A stretch of 64,000 bases of DNA from Astrothelium macrocarpum. Its lineage: Eukaryota; Ascomycota; Dothideomycetes; Trypetheliales; Trypetheliaceae. Numbering within the stretch: position 1 is the stretch's first letter; each line of letters opens with the position of its first letter. Both the position numbers and the translations under genes were made by a program. Positions 33,306-43,031 of this stretch are shown here, piece after piece. The notes under the pieces are model-generated. The model saw nothing but the letters and a program-made list of their open reading frames with translations, did no database searches and had not been told where the DNA came from. The stretch covers positions 370,092-434,091 of the forward strand of contig JAGEMR010000018.1 in the NCBI GenBank assembly GCA_021030915.1, given 5' to 3'.

Positions 33306-34353
33306 TATAACGTACAACACAATTGAGTTGGCCACCCAATTGGATTGGCCACTTTTCCGCACTCTCATACGAAGAATTTAAATAATTCAATCACAACAAT
33401 ATAAATTTTTTTACATTACTCAGAATTTTCTTTCTCAGATGTATCTTTAATTACAGTACAGGTGCACGTATTATGCCCAGATTTGTTGCAGTTATTACAT
33501 TGCCGTTTATCTGTTTTTGACATTCTCGTACGACTACCATTTTCACCTATTTCTTGCTGTATTATCTGTTTAGACCCTTTCTGAATCTGTAGATTCTGTC
33601 CATTTTGTATAGAAAGAGATCCTTCTTCTAATAGACGGGTTTTTTTAGCCCTCCGATGTCGGCTAAGTTTTTGATTTGTCATACGAAATGTTTGATTCTC
33701 TTCCTTCAAAATGGCAAATTGGTGTATTATTGTAGTTGTATCACGTGAAAACTGGTCGATAGTAGATAAAAATTCAGATGGAGAACTGTTCTGATATCGT
33801 ATGATTCGGTTTCTAATATATTCATTTTGAGATTGTGCTTCAGTGGGATTGTGTGGTGTCTTTGATTCTTAGGGGAGGGGGGGTCCAGATGAGCTTCCAG
33901 GGGATATAGGTGTATATAATTTTATATCCAATTGTGAAATTACATATTCTGGGTCGTACGATATAAATCCTGTTCTTCGAAAATCTCTTTGAATATTTGA
34001 TTCTATCATAGCAGTTTGAAAAATTTTATAAAACGCTGGAAAGAAATCCTCTTTTGAAATATAAGTGATATGCGTTCGTATGAGATCATCAATTGCTTGG
34101 CCGTACGCGCGTTTTAATGCGCGAAAATAGCCTATATCAAATGGCTGTAATTTATGTAATGAATGAGAAGATATATAAAAAATGATAATATTATTCTTTT
34201 AATAGAATAATTCAAAATTAGTTGAATGGTGATTTTCGTATCTATCAAGAATGAAAAGACGATATATATCCATTATACAATTTATAATATATCGATTGAA
34301 ATATTGAATCTAATCTAGATTTTATTCATTTGTTATTCAATCATTATCTGATA

Positions 34354-34427
34354 GGGTCTACCACGGTGTTATGAACCACACCACCGCGTGGCTCACGCTG
34401 TACATACGCTCCGCATACGATTAGCAT
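34354..34427 (+). repeat. Left terminal inverted repeat of element B
   Basis: 74 bp, matching the right repeat at 72 positions. The two differences (repeat positions 53 and 69) are A versus G and T versus C, that is, transitions of the RIP type carried by this left copy. Confidence 0.92.
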
Positions 34428-34475
34428 ATAATTCGCATACATTCAATCATAACAATTCAAAATTTTTCAAAAAAT

Positions 34476-36149
34476 ATGGAAATTAAAAAGCAAATACAAA
34501 TTATTCGTGATGCACTTTTTAAAAATTCATTTTTATCAATTTGTGAAATTATACGGAAATTTAAAATTTTATATTCGATATTAAGACGCAGATTAAACGG
34601 TGATTTATCACCAACAATTATTAAAAAATTATAACAATTTTTAACAAATACTGAAGAATCAATTTTAATTCATTAGATCAAACGATATATTATCGCAGGA
34701 ATTCCAATTATACGTTCATTATTAATTGAATTTGTTGAATTCTTGCGAGAAAAGCGCGTTCATCACGCGTTCTATCTGTATTCCGTACAAACCTATTTTG
34801 AATCTATTGATATCAACTGGATCGAATATTTTATCAAACGATATCTTCAAATTCGCAATATATACGTTGGTCAGCTAAAATCTGCTCGTATGAATGGAAC
34901 AATTATAGAAACGGTGAATCGCTGATTTGACGCATTCGAAACGCAGTAAAAAAAATATGGATACAATACTTCAGACATCTACAACATAGACGAATCAGAA
35001 TTCGGTATTGATAAAAAACAATCATCTAAAATATTAATTCATCTTGATATAAAAAAAAGACAAAAGATTATGGCAGGTAAATAAGAATGGATTACAGTGA
35101 TTGAATGTATCAGTGTAATAGATGAGATATTTGCGCCTCTTTTGATCTTCAAAAATACATAATTGAATTCACATTAGCTGTCCGCAGAAATACCATCAGA
35201 ATATCGCTTCACAATTAGCAAAAATGGCTGGACGTCAAATGAATTAGTATTATATTGATTGACTGAGGTTTTTGATCCTTTAACACGCGAACGATATGGG
35301 AATCGCAGACATTTCTTTATCGTAAATGGCCATAATAACCATATTCAGGCCAAATTCATCGCCTATTATATAAAAAACAAAATCGATCTTATGATTATGC
35401 CATCGCATTATTCGCATATATTTCAACCGCTTGATGTGGGTATATTTTCTGTATTCAAACGGTTCTATATAAGCGAAACAACTGCGTTTTATAGATTCAG
35501 CATATAACGGACGTCTAAAACAGAATGGATTAAAATATTCACTCAAACGTGTAATATGATTATGTCAAAGGAAAACATTCGTACTGATTTTCGAGGCGTA
35601 GATATAATGCCTTTGAATCGCAGGCGAATCTTGGATGAATTGCCTCAGACACAACCATCGCTGTATATAAAAACTTCCACACCATCTGATTCAGACAATT
35701 TGGATCATTCATTATTAAAGAACTCTCTTCCAAAAATTATTACATTTATCAAATCAAATAAAAAATTCACAGAAATTTTGAATAAAAATAATATAATTGA
35801 TTCGTTTATAAAGCGTTATATTGAATGTATGATACATCTCTATGAATTTCAAAATGTAATAATCGCCATTATGGCCAAATAATTGGCAGATCAATCAGAA
35901 TTTTTTGATAAACGAAAACGCAATATTAAGAATAAAAGAGTCGAATTAGAGGGCGTTAATGTTTATATAACTGCGAATGTATTGCAAATTATATACACAT
36001 CAGAGAAGAAGCCGTATATGAAACGTCGCCGTGGACGACCAATAAAGACTGCATCAAAAAAAGAAAAATCGGAAGAGATAAATTATGTATCTAATGATTT
36101 TTCAGATAATTCAGATTTAGATTTGGAGATGTGGGTGCGAAATGCATGA
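34476..36149 (+). pseudogene. Transposase pseudogene of element B (pogo/Tigger DDE)
   Basis: Starts at ATG 34476 (MEIKKQIQIIRDAL), an HTH-type N-terminus. It continues through several internal stops to TGA at 36147-36149. Recognisable blocks are YNIDESEFGI (first catalytic Asp) near 34990, WITVIECISV near 35090, FFIVNGHNNHIQAKFI near 35310 (second Asp replaced by Asn, as GAT to AAT), PSHYSHIFQPLDVGIFSVFK near 35400, and a basic C-terminus with KRRRGRPIK (an AT-hook-like motif). Stops fall where Trp or Gln codons are expected, and the lost Asp is also a G-to-A change. It cannot encode an active enzyme. Confidence 0.88.
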
Positions 36150-36156
36150 GGTTCGC

Positions 36157-36230
36157 ATGCTGATCGTATGCGGAGCGCATGTACAGCGTGAGCCACGCGG
36201 TGGTGTGGTTCATAACACCGTGGTAGACCC
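36157..36230 (-). repeat. Right terminal inverted repeat of element B
   Basis: Inverted copy of 34354-34427. It keeps G and C at the two positions where the left copy has A and T, so it is probably closer to the ancestral sequence. The adjacent TA at 36231-36232 is the target duplication. Confidence 0.92.
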
Positions 36231-36616
36231 TATTAAAATGTTTAAAAAATTCTTTATCAAATTCATAACACGATTTTTCATCATATAAATAAAAAAAATT
36301 GAAAATAATAAATAATATTGGATTTTTGACATTTTGGCGAATATTTTAATATATTCGGACGTTTCGTACGACATATGATTGGCGCCATAATTAAGATCAA
36401 AATTGAGAGACAATTATTATTTTGGTATTTTCGTCTCATTTCGGAGTTCGGAGGTTGGCCGGTCAATTCTGACAACCCCCTGTCGATCCTATAAATTGCT
36501 TATTAATCAGACCACTCTAATGGTACCATCTCTCAGGAACGATACTCAAATCTACAATTCCATATTGCATACTACAGGTACATCGTATCCAGACCCCCCC
36601 TCCTCTCTCCTTCTTT

Positions 36617-37977
36617 TTACAATACCCTCCTCGGATCCAGCGAATCAATCTTTGCACTCTTCGCCATCCCGTCAAACACAAACTCACTGATCAATTTCCC
36701 CGTCCCTGGTCCATTCTGAATCCCCCAACACGTATGTCCCACCGCCATCAGTAACCCCTTCACCCCCGTCTCTCCAATCAACGGTCCCCCTCCCATCGAC
36801 ACATTCGGCAAATAGCACGCCTGCCTCGCCGTCACCTCCCCACCGCGCAACTCATCGCTAATACTCCCCACATAATCCACAATATCCTGACACCGCTCCT
36901 CATCCACCTGCACCAGATCCGTCGAGCCAGGGAACGCCACCAGATTATCGCCCTCGCCACACGCATACACCTCGTTCCTGGGCCGCGCGTAGATCTCCGG
37001 CGTCACCGTCTTGCCTCCCCGCCGCAACGCCTTCTGCGACTCGGGTCCGCGCCCGCCAAACCCCCGCGGGAGCTCGATCTCCGTGAAGAGCGCATACGCG
37101 GAGACGGGCCGCGTGGGTCGGATGGTCACGCTGTGTGCACGCATGGCGCTGATGGGCGCGGACGGGTAGACTTCGCGCGTCCAGGGCCCAGCGGAGATGA
37201 TGACGTCCGTGGCCGGGAGTTGGATGTCTTCACCGGATGCTTTGTCTTTGTAGGTGACGGCTTGGATAGCGTTACCGTTGTCGCTGTAGTGGAGCTTTTG
37301 GGCAGAGCCGAGGATGATTTTGGCGCCTGCTTCTTCGGCCAGTTGCGCCATGCTCGTGGTGAATTGGTATGGATGTACTTGCGCTGTTTCGTCTGCGCCT
37401 GCCATCGCTTGGTATGCGGTTGTGCTGTCAGCGTCTACCCAATCCAGATCTGCGGGTACGCCTGCAGCGCGTAGCTTTCCCTTGGCTTCTTTGGACTGCT
37501 TCTGTAGACTGATGTTTTCTTTCTCCCCAAGGTCTCCATTCTCCCCTTTCATATCCCCGTTCTTACCGTAGACGGTGTCTTTGGGTGGTATTGGCCGTCC
37601 CCGCGCACTGATGGATCCGCAATTCGTCTTGCGATATGCCCACCGTTCTGCACCACCATGTTCTTTTGCGAGTTGCTCATGCAGCCGGAAACTCAGAGGT
37701 ACAATGACACTGGGGTAGGCCCATAATGCTAGCAAGCCACCTGCCTTACCTGATGCGCCGCCGGCGATTTTTGTCGCTTCCAAAAGGGTCACGGTGTGCT
37801 TAGCCGGATTGAATGAAGGATGTCTTGTAAGAAAGTATGCCGAAGTGCTTCCAATTATGCCTCCACCTTTTATCAGGAAAAATTGTCAGACAGATTTGAA
37901 GCCTTCGACGTGATAAGATGGTATGAATAGAGAGGTAAAGTACCTATTATTACAATATGTTTCCTCTCAGATGCCAT
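36617..37977 (-). CDS. FAD-dependent oxidoreductase, DAO family (TDA3-like)
   Basis: Glycine/D-amino-acid-oxidase-fold flavoprotein of 427 aa. The first exon, 37977-37944, is tiny; exon 2 is 37866-36617, and the 77-nt intron (GTACTT...AAAAG) splits the dinucleotide-binding loop. Joined, this reads HIVIIGGGIIGSTSAYFL, the Rossmann GxGxxG motif at the N-terminus. The acidic ribose-binding residue is in TLLEATKIAGGASGKAGG. The C-terminal FAD site is in NVSMGGGPLIGETGVKGLLMAVGHTCWGI. No signal peptide or membrane segment is seen. The arrangement resembles yeast Tda3 and the related fission-yeast protein implicated in endosome-Golgi traffic, but the substrate is not predictable. A 3'-terminal RRVL is not a canonical peroxisomal signal. 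The neighbouring transposon block ends about 140 bp beyond its stop codon. Confidence 0.87.
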
Positions 37978-38540
37978 TGCAGATTTATGTGACTATATTA
38001 CTTCCTCGTAATTAACGGTCGTTCCCACGGCCTATCTCCTTTGCTCGATTACTGTGAGGTGGCAATGTCTACAAACAAACCTAACGTGCCTTACTTCTGG
38101 CGGGTTAGTGAATTACCATGACGTCACCCTTTCGGGCATTGGAAGCTGGCAACGATTTAACAAAAAATATCTCTCAAGACTTCTTATTCATTATTGCTGA
38201 GGACCGACCTATAAGATATGTGGCGATTATATCTTTGACGGTCGCGGATGACAATTTTTATCGCACCCGCTGGTGTCCACGACAACACAGCTTTATGAGC
38301 AATTCAAGTGGAAAAATTGAAGCTGTCGTATTTGTACATGGTCGGCTGCGAGCCTCTAGTATAATTCTACATGAGTTTATGCATGCGCTAATGATAGATT
38401 ATGAATAGTCCCATCCCACCTTTGGCTCCCAAGTATATGTACACGTCGAGGTCCAGGGCGCTGGTGAACGATGGACCAAACGCTGAATGCTCAACCAAAC
38501 CAGGGTATCATTGACATGAAAGAAATGTCTCTGGAAGTCG
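37978..38540. other. Upstream region of the FAD oxidoreductase gene, no gene supported
   Basis: Contains the promoter of the minus-strand oxidoreductase gene and the 3' flank of the rhodopsin-domain gene. A 96-codon plus-strand frame at 38118-38408 is not supported (see rejected items). Confidence 0.4.
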
Positions 38541-39949
38541 TTATACTTTCGCTGGAGTATCGACTTTTGATCTCGATCGTTCACGTGTGGGTGTCCTCGG
38601 CACCCTTCTGGTCCGCTCTTCTCTAGTCATATGAACCGCGTTCGTCACAAATATTCCATTCAGAGGCAAATCGTCATAATCATAAGGCTCTTCGTATGAT
38701 GTTCTGAACAGTCCTGATTCCGCTAGCACGGCGTTGTCGGGACTGACTCTGATAACGGCGGTGTCCTCGCTGCCATTGAAACAAGCCATTCTTCCTGGAT
38801 CTAGCACATCACCTTTATCCGGAAACGTGTCGATCGTAATCGCTTTTCTTTTAGATCCAACTACTTCGGTGGCAGGAAGGCGCCCTCTGATGCAACTCAG
38901 AATAATTGGAGTGAATGACGGGATACAAGCGACAACAACTCCAACACTAGATTCGACACAGGACCATATGCCAGGGTAGACTTGGGTCCAGGTAAGGTCG
39001 AGAGGATTCAATGCGGCGAGAAGCTGGATGCGAACGATTGACACGATGCAAACACTTGACAGATGAAGTTAGTAAACGTCGGTAATGAGCCACACCGCCA
39101 TGATATAGGGTTGAATATAACTTACAATCCTCCTATAGTAAATGCAATAGACAATGCGACCTTCTTGTGGGTATCAATCTGCAAGCCCCAAATGATCGGT
39201 AAAGGTAATCCCAGTGTTACTAGATTGGTAACCATATTCAGGACACACGCAGCAATATAAAACTTTGTAATGTCGATGCAATGGCCGTTTGCTATGGTAC
39301 GATTCCAAACAAACGATAAGGGTGAGCACTGGAAAACAATAGCAATTTCACATCCAATCAGCCAGGCAGCCAAAAAGACACCAATAATCCAGGCTGCAAT
39401 ACGAAGTTGCTTCAAGGGAAATAGCTTTACGTAGTACAATAGCAGTGACCATTTCACGCAAGGCATGGAGGCTGTCCAAAGTATTTGTAGAGCGTATGTA
39501 AGCTATCTTTTGTTAGCATCAGTGCAATGAATAATACGGCTTTCAGAAGGTTCCAGTCTTACTTTGAGATTCGCCTCGATTTGGTCCATGGTAAGTTGTG
39601 GTAGGTGGAGCTTGCCCAGTCCATATTTCAGACCTAAGGATCATCAGTACACGGTTTTCTTTAATTCAATTGCAATAGGAACATTCAAACTGACCAACAA
39701 GCAAAACGATATTAGGGCCATATGAAAAGAGCTTCGAATTCGTTAGCAAGGACTTTGACACGGATAATTCGAATTATAACATACCAAAGCCAGTATAGCA
39801 AACCAATCATCCCACCATAGCTTCAGCGAAGCATTCCTTCCAATTGCTATTCGCCTTGACAGGAGTCGTAGAATGATTGCAGCCGTAGTAAGAACTATGA
39901 GCGATGTACAAACTCCAATAATGGCTTGCTGTCGAGGTGGATAGCCCAT
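38541..39949 (-). pseudogene. Fungal rhodopsin-domain integral membrane protein, five exons, probably frameshifted
   Basis: Seven-helix plasma-membrane protein of the fungal rhodopsin-like family (no opsin retinal Lys is implied). Exons on the minus strand are 39949-39785, 39731-39695, 39633-39563, 39503-39126 and 39054-38541, with introns of 53, 61, 59 and 71 nt that all have good GT-AG and CTAAC/CTGAT-like signals. Landmarks are WWDDWFAILAL, YGPNIVLLVG, YGLGKLHLP, VKWSLLLYYVKLF, FQCSPLSFVWNR, and WTQVYPGIWSCVESSVGVVVACIP. The hydrophilic C-tail is acidic then Arg/Thr-rich. In exon 4 an AAAA run at 39478-39481 (plus strand) puts the expected YALQILW and the following TASMPCVKW in different frames; one base fewer would restore it. 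Either a real frameshift or a homopolymer sequencing error. Confidence 0.75.
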
Positions 39950-42900
39950 GACGAGGAGCACACCAGATCGATCCGAACCTAAGCTCAACACCGAATTATA
40001 AAACCCATTTGCGACCAGATTCCGGACTGCCCAAAATGTCGAGTTGCTTGAAGGGGAAGATCTTTGCTTCACGATAAGCAAGGGTAGGTAGAAGATACAT
40101 GGACAGGTGCGGTTGCTTTTAATACGTTGGCAGCCCTACGCATGTACTCATGGAAATGTGCCGACAGTCTCGGTGCGTGTGACCAAGAAAGCCATCAAAA
40201 AGATGATCTGTCGCCGGCATAACAAACATGGTGAGGCGGAATCTCCAGGATTCTGGATCCTCATGTCGCCACGCCGCGTGCGCACATGGTTTTGTCGTGC
40301 AGTAATCGTTGACGATAGTCGGTGTTGGTTTCATAGTTTCATCCCGTTTTCACGGGCGATGTTGGCTGATCTAAAAAGACGAGAACCTCGTTCCGCTGCA
40401 AGAACGGAGAATACTAGGTTTGTTGGATCAATTCTCCTCACGTTATTGGCGGAGGAGCAAACGTATGACGTGCACGGTTAGGAACGAAAACAGGTGAGAA
40501 AAAAAGAAATGTTGTTTCTTCACAGATGCCTCGAGCCTTGCCGGCCAAGTCAGGGCCAACAGCCAACAATAGAATGGATTCACCTCACCAATCTCCGCAC
40601 TGTGTTAGCGAATGTCATATGTTCTTAGGATTTAAAAATTTTCGCAACTAGAGCCTTGTTAATTCCTAGGGCGAAACTCATGAGATGAGCACTGCTTCAG
40701 CTTGCGGCAAAACAATAGGTACGAGATGGCGTGCAAAATGAAGGCGCAGGTCCCTGTGCTACGCCCGTCAACCCCAGCTCGATCAACCTATCCGAGCGCA
40801 ACCAGGTTGGCGGTTATGCAGACGACAATTCCGTTCGCCAAATGCGCAACGCAGACGGCAATCCGCTGTGGCATGCGTTACAAGCTCCAGGCATACCCAC
40901 GAGGTTTTGCGATCCGAGCCGTTACCTGCTTGATTGAGAGGGTGGTCTGCCCCACAACCAACACCAGCACTAAGTCTCCCAGATGTGGCACTGCTCTGAT
41001 TTGCATTGGGTCGCCAGCCACTCTTACAAGAAGCAATATCTAGCTCGTTTCCCTAAAGATCTGGGACACTCGTCTCTTGAGCTGATGATTCTCTCATCAT
41101 CTAGACTCTCCACTTCTATCAATGGCACAGTGTTTGGTTTTCTTGGTCATCTGAATAGGAAAACGGACAGACGTGCCGCTGACAGGATGGTGACGCGGGT
41201 AAATCCCCGCTGCACTCAGGAACCCAGATACTGCTATCGCGCATCTTATTGTTTGGTTCCATTTGCTGGGATCAGCAAGCCGACACTGAAACGTCCCCGT
41301 GAACTGATACGAACCCTTACCTACCTATACTGCAGAGCTGCATCTTGATATTGGTCATATCTGCAACAAGGTCCAGTGACTTTAATCTCAGAACAGATGC
41401 CTGTGAGCGACAAGTTGTAGAGCACAACCAATTTTTCAAGCGCTCCTGAATGACGCGGAAACTACAGAGATGAAAAGACCATGGCCGGTAATGGTAGCTC
41501 TCGCGTACTAGCGTAATCACTAGAGATTTTCGGAAGATCTAGCGAAAACCTGAGTTAAGGTTTTGAGCCTCCCAGATGTGGCTCTGCCAAGTTATAAATC
41601 GCTGCGAATATGCGACCAATGTGGACATATTAATGGGCTTCTACAAATCACATAAATTGATGTGTTCTGCGAGCTGAAATTTTTGGATATCTCATCTAAG
41701 ATTTTCGGCAATCTTGAATAATCACGATAACCAACACCCGACGTGCAGTGCGCAGGATCGTTAAATAAACCCATTCATCCCACTGCTACCATGCTGAAAC
41801 TCAGTCGCTACTGATAGAGCACCGAGTCGTTGCCAGGTGCAAATTGGCTCTTGCCAAAAAGACCGATCTGATAAGACCTAACCCGTTAGAAATTAAGCTG
41901 TTTGTGGCGCCTTGGTTTGGCTGACCAGCACATTTCAAGTCGGTCATGGTTCCCCAAAAACGGTTCCCTTCCATCATCTTTGATCATTTCCCTTTGCCAT
42001 CTGGCGAGACAGGCATCTGCCTCAAATACAAGCTTAGTCTCATAATCCGACACATCTATTGCAGCTGGTAACATGAAAGCTTTTGCCGCTCCGGACACTG
42101 ATTGGCCTCTGCTACGTCCCTTTTCTTTTTGGGAAACTCCAAATGGGTGCAGGGCTGTGCTGCAAGTTGAGACAATGCAGATCTTTTGCGACTCTGAGAT
42201 TTGACACGACCCCCCCCCCAAAAAAAAGCAAGATGGAGGAACAGGAAAAACAATGCTTGATACGAGGCTTAAAAAAGCAGAGCTGCCCTCACAATGGTAA
42301 CCAATTTTAATCATTCAAAGCGACTTGTTACATGGCCAGTTTAGTTGGATTGCAAAAGGGATCTGGTATCATGCCAAGTTCTACGATATATGATTTCGAC
42401 CTTCGAACCAAATGAAGAAAACCTTCGGCCGAAGCGCATCCAATATGAAGAAGGCAAACGATACAGCTGAAACTGGAAAACCTTCCTTTTTGGGTAGTAT
42501 CGCCGTGCCTACACGCGTCTTATCAGAAAAGAATGAGCATAGGACATGGCCATGCGATGGACGCTTTCGTATTCGAGGACAAACCGTATGCATGTAAAGA
42601 AATGACAGATACAGGCATCTGATGTTTGAACATCTAAAGACCATTGCAAGATCCAATTCAGGAGGTAGAGCACGAGGAGCAACGTATGGCGTGCGTTCAA
42701 AGAGGGCGCAGGCGAAACCAGAGGGGTTTCGCGACTCGGCAAGTCTCCTCCCGCTCGACCCGTCATCGATGCACCGCACTTAATGCAATCGACTTTGTGA
42801 GTCCAGGGCATTTACCACCCGTTCAATTTCTTTACGATCGTGTTCTTGGCACTGGTTTGGCCATGTTCTGACTATATGCCATTGCTTTAATTTTCAATCT

Positions 42901-43031
42901 CTTCTACTTCTCATTTTTCCAGCAGTTCTGTAATGCCTTGACTTTCTATCACTACCCTTGTCAATAACACTCACCACTCTCCTTGGCCTTGAGCCTTGCA
43001 GTGTCTAGAGCTATCCAGTGTTGAGGTCAAC
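39950..43031. other. 3.1-kb stretch with no supported gene
   Basis: Several frames of 60-140 codons exist on both strands, but none shows a recognisable motif, sensible splice-linked extension or coding-like composition. A mononucleotide run of ten C followed by eight A lies at 42210-42227. The final 150 bp include the presumed promoter of the ABC transporter gene. GC is normal, so this is not a RIP block. Confidence 0.5.

Larger units (their letters stand above)
34354..36230 (+). mobile_element. Pogo-like DNA transposon B, 1877 bp, full length with 74-bp terminal inverted repeats
   Basis: Both ends start GGGTCTACCACGGTG, and both are flanked by TA (34352-34353 and 36231-36232), the standard Tc1/mariner-pogo target duplication. 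The element lies inside element A. Size and structure match Fot1/pogo-type fungal elements. It encodes one mutated transposase on the plus strand. Confidence 0.92.
33416..36413 (-). pseudogene. Transposase pseudogene of element A (DDE, zinc-knuckle C-terminus), interrupted
   Basis: The frame entering from 36413 reaches the insertion point and resumes at 34351 in the same phase once element B and one TA are removed. It continues with SDND, a stop where Trp is expected in the family, then ITNE. Next come RLFILDRYENHHSTNF (normally the LDGHGSH active-site block), KLQPFDIGYFRALKRAYG, and NIQRDFRRTGF. The C-terminus (97-codon open part, 33709-33416) carries a CNNCNKSGHNTCTC zinc knuckle typical of fungal Tc5/pogo transposases. 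Several in-frame stops replace Trp or Gln codons, consistent with G/C-to-A/T mutation, and one disruption lies near 33868. It is inactive. The N-terminal part was not recovered. Confidence 0.75.
33310..36475 (-). mobile_element. Pogo/Tigger-like DNA transposon A (mutated), split by a nested transposon
   Basis: Outer element, read on the minus strand from about 36475 to 33310. Its two parts (36475-36233 and 34351-33310) are separated by element B at 34354-36230, with the TA target repeated on both sides. The inward-reading ends share a partial inverted repeat: at the left edge (about 33317-33340) AATTGAGTTGGCCACCC, and at the right edge (about 36456-36473) the complement reads AATTGACCGGCCAACC. 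Exact outer limits are uncertain because no clean TA duplication was found. Confidence 0.7.

Noticed and set aside
38118..38408. 96-codon plus-strand frame with HEFMH near its end, resembling a HExxH metalloprotease motif
   Set aside because: The frame is short, ends just after the motif, has no other protease features, and a five-residue match is easily fortuitous.
40107..42871. About a dozen frames of 60-142 codons on both strands
   Set aside because: No motif, no consistent exon chain, and mutual overlap. Treated as non-coding.
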